This document shows positions 33,795 through 41,084 of a DNA stretch of 46,417 nt, one piece after another. The DNA comes from Solirubrobacteraceae bacterium (GTDB taxonomy: Bacteria; Actinomycetota; Thermoleophilia; Solirubrobacterales; Solirubrobacteraceae). The first letter of the stretch is position 1, and the number at the start of each line of letters is the position of its first letter. The stretch is taken from positions 1 through 46,417 of the forward strand of contig JADGPP010000021.1 in NCBI GenBank assembly GCA_017882375.1. The letters are read 5' to 3'. The notes below the pieces were generated by a model. The model was given only the letters and a program-made list of their open reading frames with translations, made no database searches and was not told the DNA's origin. The position numbers were made by a program, and so were the translations under genes.

Positions 33795-34990
33795 GAGTCA
33801 CTCCTTGGGCTCTGTGGGGTTGTGGTGAACGCTTGGAGGAGGTGCGGGTAGACGAGGTCGATCTGCACCTCGCCGACGCGGCCGTGCAGGTCGCGCATCA
33901 GGCAGCGGCCCGCTCTGAATTCGCGGATTCGCCCGACCAGCTCACGAGTGGGCGACAGGCCGACGAAGCGAAGGGCCGCGGCGGCGGCGTCGGCGGAGTC
34001 CTGCCCGAAGATGAACACGACGCCGATCAGGTCAGAGAGGTCCCCGAGGTCCGCGATCCTGTGCGTGCCGAGCAGGAGCGTCGCGTTGAAAGCGCGTCCG
34101 AGCCTGACCAGGCGGTTGACGATTTGTCGCCCCTGTGGGCTTGCCAGGAGGAACCAGATCTCGTCGAGGCCGACGATCTTGTGACGAGAGCGATCGCGGG
34201 AGATGAGCGCCAGCGCGTAGGCCGCAACCAAGGAGAGCGTCGCGACGGACACGCGCTCGGCTCGCGTGTAGGTGTCCCTCGCGGCCGAGGGTTCGGGAAG
34301 GCTCAAGCCAGGCATGCGGATCGTCGTCACCGGCTTGGCGACCTCGAGCGACGGGCTTTGTCCGTCACCGAATCCGAGACGGGCGAGTCCGAAGTCGCGG
34401 ATCACCTCGAGCGCCTCCGCTGCTTCTTTGGCCGGGCTGCGATCGCTGGCCCCCAGCAGCTCAACCGTGCGAAGGAGACTGCGTGAGCCCTCCCGGACTG
34501 TGTCCTTGACCGCGAGGGAGACAGCGTTCTCCCACGATCCGGTCGGGCCGGGCAGCAGCTCCAAAAGGTAGGAGCAGGCGAGCTCCTCGCGAAGATCCTT
34601 GAGGCCGATCGCTAGCGGATCCAGGCGCCCTTGCTGTGCGGGGTCGCCCGAGAGCTCAAGGACTTCCAGACGCTCGCCGAGCTCGGCCAGCTTGTGCAGA
34701 CCGTGGTCAGGCTTCGGGTCGAAGTCCACCACCAGGCTGCCGGCGCGCTCGGCCGCGTACTCGATCGCCTCCGAGGCGACGGTCTTGCCCGAGCCGAGGG
34801 TGCCGATGAGAAGCGCCGCGGAGGCGCGATCCTCGCGCGGCGCCTGGCTTGCGTCGAAGCGCACCGGCAACGGCGCTCCGGTCGGCGTATAACCGAGATA
34901 TGGGCCGCGCTGGGAGCCAAGCGTGCGGGTCGCCGTCGGGACCATCGCCCCGAACTGCTCGACCGTGAGCTGCTGGGTGTAGTCGCGCAT
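33791..34990 (-). CDS. VirB4 ATPase, C-terminal (motor) half
   Basis: 399 residues from ATG 34990; a GTG three codons earlier (34999) is also possible. It begins near LTVEQFGAMVPTATRTLGSQ, which in fused VirB4 homologues follows the N-terminal domain. Walker A is IGTLGSGKT (65-73 when counted from the GTG) and Walker B lies in IVGLDEIWFLL. C-terminal RecA-like motor of conjugative VirB4/TraC. The upstream gene supplies the N-terminal half, and the two overlap by one base (TGATG). Together they equal one normal VirB4. Confidence 0.85.
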   Translation of the reverse strand: MRDYTQQLTVEQFGAMVPTATRTLGSQRGPYLGYTPTGAPLPVRFDASQAPREDRASAALLIGTLGSGKTVASEAIEYAAERAGSLVVDFDPKPDHGLHKLAELGERLEVLELSGDPAQQGRLDPLAIGLKDLREELACSYLLELLPGPTGSWENAVSLAVKDTVREGSRSLLRTVELLGASDRSPAKEAAEALEVIRDFGLARLGFGDGQSPSLEVAKPVTTIRMPGLSLPEPSAARDTYTRAERVSVATLSLVAAYALALISRDRSRHKIVGLDEIWFLLASPQGRQIVNRLVRLGRAFNATLLLGTHRIADLGDLSDLIGVVFIFGQDSADAAAAALRFVGLSPTRELVGRIREFRAGRCLMRDLHGRVGEVQIDLVYPHLLQAFTTTPQSPRSDS

Positions 34991-36216
34991 CACACCCACC
35001 CGTCCGGTCGTGGGAGATGTGAGAAGAACAGCTCGTGCTGCAGCCCGGCCGGGCGGTGAAGGGTGATGTCGCCGTACTGCTCCTTCAGCGTGGCGACTCG
35101 GCGCTCCAGCTCCTCCTCGCTCGGTGCGCCGAGCGCGAGACCGATCTGGGCGTAGAGCATCGGGGGGTGCCCGCCCGCCTGAAGCTGCGCCTCATACTCA
35201 CGAGCAAGGACACGGTCGACGCCGGCAAGCACGCTCGGGCCGTGAGCGGCACCCTGGAGCTGCTCGTGGTAGGCGTGCTCCACATCGGCGATTCGCTTTC
35301 GCACCTGCGTCAGCGCCTGGCGGTTGCCGAGCCACCGGGCGTGAATCACAGCGTCGACCGGGAACCCGACCGCCTCCAGCGGCGAGAAGAGAACCTCTGC
35401 GGTAGCGCCCGGGAACTCGGGTGCTTCGGCGAGCGCGCCGAGGGCGAGCATCGCCTGGTGGCCGCGCCCCTCCTCGCAGTCAACGACCAGGGACTGCTGG
35501 TGCTCGGTGATCGCAGCGTTTACACAGCGCCGCAGGTCGTGGCCGAGCGGCTCGAACTCCACGCCGCCGGCCGCTGCGCTCACTACGAGAGCGTCCGGAG
35601 CCCAATGGCGGTCCAGCTGCGGCTCTGCGATGCCGCGACAGGCGGCGCGGCGCAGAAGCCACTGCAACTCAACCGTGTGGGCTCTGCGGGTGTGGATGAT
35701 CCCGTTCAGGCGCTCGTAGATCCGCTGCTCGCGAGTCTCAAGTTCCGACAGCTCCCCGCTTGAGATCGGGGAGGCGACGCCGATTCCTGCGACCTCCTCG
35801 ACCTTGCGCCGCACGCGGTCAACGCCGCGGACCAGTCCCGATCCGACACCCGTGGTTCTGCGGCCCGCGAGCGAGACGGCGAGGTAAACCTCCGGCGTGT
35901 GAGAGCCGAGTTCGTGCAGGCGACGCTCATGCCCGCAGAGGAACGCCCGCCACGCCTCTGGATCCTGGTGGCGGTCGTCGAGCAGACCTTCGGTGTGGCG
36001 CACGTACTGATCGGCCGGGTAGGCACGGTTGACGCGCCACAAGGAGAAATCCGCAGAGAGCGCGTGCGCGAGCCGCTGAAGGCGCCGCTGTAGCTGCCAC
36101 TTCTCACCCGACGGGAGGTATGGGTAAGACGTCATCCCCAGCCGATAAAGACCGGCGCTTGATCCACTACGGCCGACGAGGACGTTCCCTCTCGCGTAGC
36201 GCAGTGGGAAGCTCAT
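34990..36216 (-). CDS. VirB4-like protein, N-terminal half
   Basis: 408 residues without a P-loop. The sequence (SGEKWQLQRRLQRLAHAL; VYLAVSLAGRRTTG; ALTQVRKRIADVEHAYHEQL) has the form of the N-terminal domain of actinobacterial VirB4/TraC proteins, which contacts the membrane components. It ends with SHLPRPDGWV and its TGA overlaps the ATG of the motor half. Start overlaps the TcpE-like gene by 4 bases. A sequencing or natural frameshift of one gene is the alternative explanation for the split. Confidence 0.72.
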   Translation of the reverse strand: MSFPLRYARGNVLVGRSGSSAGLYRLGMTSYPYLPSGEKWQLQRRLQRLAHALSADFSLWRVNRAYPADQYVRHTEGLLDDRHQDPEAWRAFLCGHERRLHELGSHTPEVYLAVSLAGRRTTGVGSGLVRGVDRVRRKVEEVAGIGVASPISSGELSELETREQRIYERLNGIIHTRRAHTVELQWLLRRAACRGIAEPQLDRHWAPDALVVSAAAGGVEFEPLGHDLRRCVNAAITEHQQSLVVDCEEGRGHQAMLALGALAEAPEFPGATAEVLFSPLEAVGFPVDAVIHARWLGNRQALTQVRKRIADVEHAYHEQLQGAAHGPSVLAGVDRVLAREYEAQLQAGGHPPMLYAQIGLALGAPSEEELERRVATLKEQYGDITLHRPAGLQHELFFSHLPRPDGWV

Positions 36217-36917
36217 GGGCGCACCTCGACGACCTGGCCGTCTGATAGCTCGATCACTTCCGCGAGCCGCTCGCCGCGGCGCAGCTTGTGTCCCTCAGCC
36301 CGGCGGACGACGAGCCGGCCGCGGCCGGGGATCGCGACGACCGCGTGCGCGAATACGAGCCGCGCAGGGCCTCGCACCCGTCCGTGGTGAAGAACGGGCG
36401 AGTGCTGATCGGGCGCGACCCACACCTGCGGTGCCCAAACGTGGACCTCCCCCTCAGCAGGGATCGGAGCGTCGAGTGAGCGCCTCGCGGCGCGCATCTG
36501 CAGCGCGCTCCACGAGGTCAGGTAGCGGTGGGCAGGCCGCCCGTCCGGGGCTGCCTGCCCTGCCAGGGTCGCGATCATCCCTGGTGCGATCAGCAGCCGA
36601 AGCGGCCAGTCAAGCCAGCCCAGCAGCACCCCAGCAATCAGCGTGGCGAGGAACCCCACGGCTGCTGCCACGGCGCCGCCTCGCCAGCCGTGCGAGCTCG
36701 CGCCCAATACCCCGCCCATCCCGGCGAGTACGACCGCCAGCAGGATCGAGCGCTGGCTGAGCACCAGCACCCCGACCAGGGCGGCAAACGCCCAGCCAAG
36801 CCACTCCAGGGGGACTCCGCCGGGGATCGGCAGGCGACGACCGTCGATCTGGTAGATACGGCGGTCGGGCCTGAATATCCGCTGGTATGAGCGGATCGGG
36901 TGTGAGGAATCACTCAT
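36213..36917 (-). CDS. TcpE/VirB3-like conjugation membrane protein
   Basis: 234 residues. It starts with IRSYQRIFRPDRRIYQIDG, the conserved N-terminal stretch of TcpE-family conjugation proteins. Hydrophobic helices lie at about 35-75 and 83-122. The C-terminal ~90 residues are a soluble beta-rich domain (PARLVFAHAVVAIPGRGRLVV). AGAAGG precedes the ATG. The gene overlaps the VirB4 N-terminal gene by 4 bases. Confidence 0.7.
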   Translation of the reverse strand: MSDSSHPIRSYQRIFRPDRRIYQIDGRRLPIPGGVPLEWLGWAFAALVGVLVLSQRSILLAVVLAGMGGVLGASSHGWRGGAVAAAVGFLATLIAGVLLGWLDWPLRLLIAPGMIATLAGQAAPDGRPAHRYLTSWSALQMRAARRSLDAPIPAEGEVHVWAPQVWVAPDQHSPVLHHGRVRGPARLVFAHAVVAIPGRGRLVVRRAEGHKLRRGERLAEVIELSDGQVVEVRP

Positions 36918-36935
36918 CGCTCGCAGACCTTCTGC

Positions 36936-37241
36936 TCACCCGAAGATCTGTTTGCCGATGGCTTCCGCCGCTTTGGCGATGTCCGACGACGCGAACACCA
37001 TCCACGCGACGACGATCGCGGCGAAGAGGAACACCGCCAGCTCGGTGTAGCGGCGGTTTACGAGGAACATCAGGCTGACGACGCCAACGATCCCGCCATA
37101 CAGCTCGGTCGCGTAGCTCTTTAGAAGGCTTGCGACGTTCGCGCCGACATTGTTACCCGAGGCCAACGCGACTGCTGGGAACAGGACCAACACGCACCCC
37201 GCGAGTCCGAATCCGAGATAGATACGCTTCTTAGGTGACAT
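36936..37241 (-). CDS. VirB2/TrbC-like small membrane protein
   Basis: 101 residues from ATG 37241, which has GAGGAAG upstream; the longer frame to 37388 overlaps the preceding gene and has no such signal. Signal-like helix (6-27, ending AVALA), then two membrane helices (about 46-62 and 68-84) separated by NRRYTE. Size and layout match conjugative pilin-like VirB2/TrbC proteins. Confidence 0.65.
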   Translation of the reverse strand: MSPKKRIYLGFGLAGCVLVLFPAVALASGNNVGANVASLLKSYATELYGGIVGVVSLMFLVNRRYTELAVFLFAAIVVAWMVFASSDIAKAAEAIGKQIFG

Positions 37242-37246
37242 GCCGC

Positions 37247-37495
37247 TCACTTCCTCCGCGCTGTCGATGATTCGGTGTGAGCGGGCTGCGTCACAGTCAC
37301 CGTTACACCGCGTGTGGTCGTGACCATGTGAGAGGCGCTGAAGTAGGACGCAATGCCGCGAACAAGCAGCAAAAGCACACAGCCCCACAACAACACGCGA
37401 CCCACGAAACGGGCCAGTTGAGCGAAATTGTCGGCCCGGTCGGGACCGACACTCGACTGACTGTCACTGTTAGTCGTCCTACGGAAAGCACGCAT
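37247..37495 (-). CDS. Small single-pass membrane protein, first gene of the transfer operon
   Basis: 82 residues with a membrane helix at about 29-48 (FVGRVLLWGCVLLLLVRG) and a polar C-terminus. It stops 5 bases before the VirB2-like gene, so the two are co-transcribed. No strong ribosome binding site is seen before ATG 37495; it may be read from a short leader. Family not recognised. Confidence 0.5.
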   Translation of the reverse strand: MRAFRRTTNSDSQSSVGPDRADNFAQLARFVGRVLLWGCVLLLLVRGIASYFSASHMVTTTRGVTVTVTQPAHTESSTARRK

Positions 37496-37570
37496 AGGAC
37501 GACCGTACGCGACACTTCACAAAAACACCACAAGCGACGACGATGTGAAAACAACTACTTACATCAAACG

Positions 37571-37618
37571 TGAAAGCAAGCGCTTTCATACACCTGCAAG
37601 CAGGCGCGAGCATGCGCC
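37571..37618. promoter_or_regulatory. Cluster of three adjacent inverted repeats (operator or oriT candidate)
   Basis: TGAAAGC-AAGC-GCTTTCA (37571-37588), CCTGC-AA-GCAGG (37593-37604) and GGCGC-GAGCAT-GCGCC (37603-37618) follow each other within 48 bases, in a relatively AT-rich spacer upstream of the transfer operon. A looser pair (GATGT 37543-37547 and ACATC 37561-37565) lies beside them. They could be an operator, an attenuator or the transfer origin. Confidence 0.5.
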
Positions 37619-37666
37619 GAGACCGACATGCTGGGGGCGCGGTCCGACCGAACCGAGGCGTATGTG

Positions 37667-37999
37667 CTATGCGGCGAATCTCACGAGATCAGCGAGCTCG
37701 TCGATCTGCCCCCTGATGCTGGCGAGTGCCTGCTCAAGCAGCCGGCAGGCGGAGTAGTCAACCAGCGAGTAGTAGACAGACGTACCCTCGCGTCGTCGCG
37801 CGACGATTCCCGAGCGATGCAGGATCCCCAGGTGCCGCGAGACGTTCTGCGGAGTGCTCGTAACCGCGTCTGAAAGCTCCTGCACACTTTGCTCGTGTTG
37901 CTCAAGGAGCGCGAGCAGCCGGACCCGAGTTGGGTCGGCCAAGAGCGCGAGGCGTTGGGTCACGAGGTCCACTAGGGGCTCTGTCCACGACTGCGGCAT
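37667..37999 (-). CDS. ArsR-family winged-helix regulator
   Basis: 110 residues from ATG 37999, preceded by GAGGAAAG; the frame is open further but this start is best supported. RLALLADPTRVRLLALLEQH and TSTPQNVSRHLGILHRSGIVARRREGTSVYYSL are classic ArsR helices and wing. Only one cysteine is present (in YSACRLL), so a metal-sensing CxC site is absent. It lies 10 bases after the membrane-protein gene and probably shares its transcript. Confidence 0.85.
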   Translation of the reverse strand: MPQSWTEPLVDLVTQRLALLADPTRVRLLALLEQHEQSVQELSDAVTSTPQNVSRHLGILHRSGIVARRREGTSVYYSLVDYSACRLLEQALASIRGQIDELADLVRFAA

Positions 38000-38009
38000 C
38001 ACGCTTTCC

Positions 38010-38579
38010 TCATTGGCCGAGATAGCTGAACTGGTCTGCCGGAGCTTCCCGGCGGGGCTCTGCACGCGAGACGGCCGGAGGGCTTTCGGCCGGCGGGGGA
38101 GAAGCAGGCTCGCTCGGCGTGAATCGCCGTCGCGTAAAGACCGCTCGGTGGTGAATCGTTCCACGAGTCCGGTGCCGCGAGTGCTTTCCTCTTGCAGGAT
38201 GCGCGACGGTCGATCCAGGACTACCGCGCCGTGCCCGCGGCTCGACAGGAGACGAATGGCCAGTGGTCACCTTCGGCTCGATGCGTCGAGGATAATGACG
38301 AACGCTTGACCGGCGAGATCCGATCACCCGCCCGCCGGCCGCGGCCGCCGCGACCACCATCAGAAAGCTCGCCCACCAGCGCACAGTCCGCCAGCGTGAA
38401 TGGGCCGGCTCAAAGCGGATCGTTAGCCGCGTCGGCCTCTCGACGGTGCCTGGTGTCTCCCACTTAAACGCGTACTCGTCGAAGACATCAAGTTCCTGCG
38501 ATCCCGCAGCCTCGCACTTGGCGTCGGAGTTCAACTCTCCGAGACGGTCAACGGGCCAAGCGGGCGTCGAGACAGTCAT
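38010..38579 (-). CDS. Membrane protein of unknown function ending in FSYLGQ
   Basis: 189 residues. A soluble N-terminus with ERPTRLTIRFEP, one membrane helix (about 65-85, RWWASFLMVVAAAAAGG), then a basic, Pro/Ser/Arg-rich, disordered region and the C-terminus DQFSYLGQ. The stop codon overlaps the ribosome binding site of the ArsR gene, so they are one operon. The C-terminus resembles that of the sigma/anti-sigma fusion at 42799 (SLNYLGK). AAGGAG lies very close to the ATG. Confidence 0.6.
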   Translation of the reverse strand: MTVSTPAWPVDRLGELNSDAKCEAAGSQELDVFDEYAFKWETPGTVERPTRLTIRFEPAHSRWRTVRWWASFLMVVAAAAAGGRVIGSRRSSVRHYPRRIEPKVTTGHSSPVEPRARRGSPGSTVAHPARGKHSRHRTRGTIHHRAVFTRRRFTPSEPASPPPAESPPAVSRAEPRREAPADQFSYLGQ

Positions 38580-38776
38580 GCTCCTTATGCCGAGCTACCA
38601 CGCTCCTACGCAAGCAAATTACAAGCACTACTGCCGACCCGCACGCGCACCGGACCAATGGCCTTCGGCCCCAGAGCCGAGGGTAGCGCCACGAATGATA
38701 GAAATGGCGGTCGTGACTGACTCGCGCCCAGGATGTTCTGCACCCGTCCGGTCGCGGCGGTAGGAGTCGCCCTAGC

Positions 38777-39346
38777 ATGAGGCTCCTTCCCCGCAGAACT
38801 CGTCGACCCGAGCGACTACTGCGCAACGCCCTCAAGCGGGTGAACGCACACCCGGCCCGCACCGAGGGATCAGGAGTCGACGTACAACTGCTTGCGCAGG
38901 TTTCCGTCAGCGATGACTGGCCACATATCCGGGAGTATTGGACGCGCCGCGCCGGGATGACCGGCTCCTGGCCGGCCCGTGTGGCGCCTGACGAACTAGT
39001 GCTCAATCTTTGGCCGATCCCTCCAGGCCAATTGCACCTGACGACAGGTGTCGGCGTCAAGCCACAGAGGCGCCAGCCACGGAACCTCCTCGGCACGCCC
39101 GCACTGACGTGCTTTGAGCCGGCCCAAGATCGCGCCAGCGCGGATGCAGCGCTCGCGCGGGCCATCGCAGGCTGGGTCGACGACGTCCTGGCGCATGGTG
39201 AGTACAGCGCCGGACTTCGGCTGGCACCGCCGATACTCGAGGAATGGGCATCCAAAGGCCGGCTGGTACGCCGCAGAATCGTCACCTTCGATCTTGAGTG
39301 GCAGCTGGCCGGCGCCGAAGGCTTGACGTGGCCAGCATCAGCCTGA
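38777..39346 (+). CDS. Hypothetical protein, 189 residues
   Basis: A TAGGAG lies 11 bases before the ATG. Codon third positions are mostly G/C, supporting coding over the overlapping minus-strand frame (38548-39528). The sequence (DDWPHIREYWTRRAGMTGSW; VLNLWPIPPGQLHLTTGVG) contains no domain I recognise and no signal or membrane segment. Its 3' end converges on the secreted-protein operon, with only 4 bases between stops. Confidence 0.5.
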   Translation: MRLLPRRTRRPERLLRNALKRVNAHPARTEGSGVDVQLLAQVSVSDDWPHIREYWTRRAGMTGSWPARVAPDELVLNLWPIPPGQLHLTTGVGVKPQRRQPRNLLGTPALTCFEPAQDRASADAALARAIAGWVDDVLAHGEYSAGLRLAPPILEEWASKGRLVRRRIVTFDLEWQLAGAEGLTWPASA

Positions 39347-39350
39347 CTCT

Positions 39351-41084
39351 CTAGCGAACGCCCACCCTGACTGGCCGACTCGCCGCGGCAAGAAATGGGT
39401 AGGCGCGGCTGTACTGGATCAGCGCCCGGAACAGATAGGACGGGCGCCCCGGGCCTCCGGGGGTGAACGTATAGCGGTATGCGAACCGACCACGCGCGTT
39501 GGTACGCAGTGTTTCGATAGTCCGCCATCGACCAAGGAAGAAGATCTCCATCTGGATGATGCTGCGTTCCGGTGGGATGTAGCCTCCGATCAGACGGCCA
39601 CGAAAGTCAAAGGGCACGCCCATTCGCACGCGCCGCGGCGCGTCGAGTCCGATATCGGCGAAGACCCTCTCGTGATATTCAATCTGAGCCGCATACCCGG
39701 TGTCCAGCGCATGAGAGCGCCACGCGACCAAGAGACCGCGAGACGGACCCCTCCGCACGACAAACGCCCATTCTCCTGCGACATTGGTCTTGGTGGCGGC
39801 GATCGCGCGCAACGGCGCCCCGGTGTAGGCCGCCTGCTGTAGCAGTTCCATACTTGCCCCAGCCACAGGTGAGCCCGTCGGTTCCCGAAGAGTACCCGAC
39901 AACCTCAGCCCAGAGCGCGCGTAGCCACGGGTAATCGGCTTGAGGAGCCTCGCATCCCGCGCCGCGAGTCGCGCGTGATCGCCACACGTCCCGTTGCACG
40001 CGCCCCGACCCACGACGGCCTCACGGTTCAGCACAGTCGTCGCATTGCCGGCCGCATCGGTCACTTGCACCGCGAGGCGATGCGGTCCATCGGGTATTCC
40101 CGCCATGTTGAAAAAGACGTACTGGTCGTTAACTTCGAGCGCGCATGGCACGGCGTGAATAAATGCCGGTCGGCCATCGCGTGTCTGTCCCACATCTTCA
40201 CAGCGGCCGCTGTTGTTCTCAACGGCGGTGGTCTGCACGACCTTGCCATCTACTTCGAGAATCGCCCGAAACATCCCTGAGCCAGTATCTGTGCCCGTAA
40301 TCGCCAGGTTCTGCTCACCTTCTAGCTCGGTCCCGGTGGTGAGCGTCCCGCCAACAACGGTCACCTTTGGCGAGCTATTGTCTTCGAGCGTGATCCTGGC
40401 GCTCACCAGCCCCGCAAACGCGATAGGACCCGTAGTACCTCCTTCGCAATGTTCTTCGCTACCACCAAGGCCGCCCCAGCATCCGGCGACCATGTATATG
40501 CCGGGGGCCGGTCCGCCGGGTTCGGACAGAAGGTCCGTGGAGGGCACGTCACTTTCCGTATTGGGGGCGAGCCGTCCCATGAACCCGCCGGTTGTCGAGC
40601 AACTGTAGTGGTACACCGTACTCACGCCGCATCTCTCAAACGGCGATGAGAATCGATACGGGGCCTTCAGGTTCTCGAACGTGAAGGCGGCGCCCGTATC
40701 CTCGTTATCGACGTTGTTAAACGTGCGAAAGAGCGTCGCTTCGTCGATTTGGGTCCCGGCCGGCGGCACAAACGCCCACACGGCTTCAGATCCGACGGGG
40801 ACTGCTTTGTCGCCCATAACGGCAGCCCACATATAGCCGCCCTCCCCACATTCGTTTTCGGTCTCGACTTCGGAGTTGCCGGTGGTCGGCGTCCAACCGT
40901 CTATCGACGCCGCGGCGCCGTTCGGCTGTGAGCAGGAGAAGAAATCGTAGGCTCCGGCACTTGCGGTCGCTGGCTGGACCACTGGGGCGGCGAGCGCCAG
41001 TGCGATGACAGTCAGAAGGGGCCCTAGCGGGGTGGCCGCCCCGCGGCACGGCGTAGATGCGCGGGCGTTGCCAACCTTGGTCAC
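39351..41084 (-). CDS. Secreted beta-domain protein, paralogue 2
   Basis: 577 residues from GTG 41084, which overlaps the stop of paralogue 1 (GTGA). The frame is open to 41255, but the signal peptide (hydrophobic stretch LLTVIALALAAPVV, cleavage near ATASA) argues for the later start. The mature part has a Cys-containing N-terminal domain (GAYDFFSCSQPNG), an Ig-like middle (TVVGGTLTTGTELEGEQNLAITGTD), and two C-terminal beta-domains like the carboxypeptidase-regulatory fold (RLSGTLREPTGSPVAGA; VPFDFRGRLIGGYIPPE). Probably a surface or exported binding protein. Closely similar over its full length to the neighbour. Confidence 0.8.
   Translation of the reverse strand: MTKVGNARASTPCRGAATPLGPLLTVIALALAAPVVQPATASAGAYDFFSCSQPNGAAASIDGWTPTTGNSEVETENECGEGGYMWAAVMGDKAVPVGSEAVWAFVPPAGTQIDEATLFRTFNNVDNEDTGAAFTFENLKAPYRFSSPFERCGVSTVYHYSCSTTGGFMGRLAPNTESDVPSTDLLSEPGGPAPGIYMVAGCWGGLGGSEEHCEGGTTGPIAFAGLVSARITLEDNSSPKVTVVGGTLTTGTELEGEQNLAITGTDTGSGMFRAILEVDGKVVQTTAVENNSGRCEDVGQTRDGRPAFIHAVPCALEVNDQYVFFNMAGIPDGPHRLAVQVTDAAGNATTVLNREAVVGRGACNGTCGDHARLAARDARLLKPITRGYARSGLRLSGTLREPTGSPVAGASMELLQQAAYTGAPLRAIAATKTNVAGEWAFVVRRGPSRGLLVAWRSHALDTGYAAQIEYHERVFADIGLDAPRRVRMGVPFDFRGRLIGGYIPPERSIIQMEIFFLGRWRTIETLRTNARGRFAYRYTFTPGGPGRPSYLFRALIQYSRAYPFLAAASRPVRVGVR

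Larger units (their letters stand above)
18862..37495 (-). mobile_element. ICE-like conjugative module (integrase to VirB2-like gene)
   Basis: A continuous minus-strand run holding a tyrosine integrase, an excisionase-like protein, a replication-relaxation protein, a VirD4-like ATPase, VirB4, VirB6-like, VirB8-like, TcpE-like and VirB2-like genes and a wall hydrolase. Most junctions overlap by 1-4 bases. Such a set defines an integrative conjugative element with a type IV secretion apparatus of actinobacterial type. The coordinates mark the recognised genes only: no tRNA and no flanking direct repeats (attL/attR) were found, so the true ends are unknown and the ssp island may be inside or outside. 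Confidence 0.75.

Noticed and set aside
38548-39528. 326-codon minus-strand frame over the hypothetical gene at 38777
   Set aside because: Composition is low-complexity and no ribosome binding site fits. The plus-strand frame has better codon use and a TAGGAG signal.
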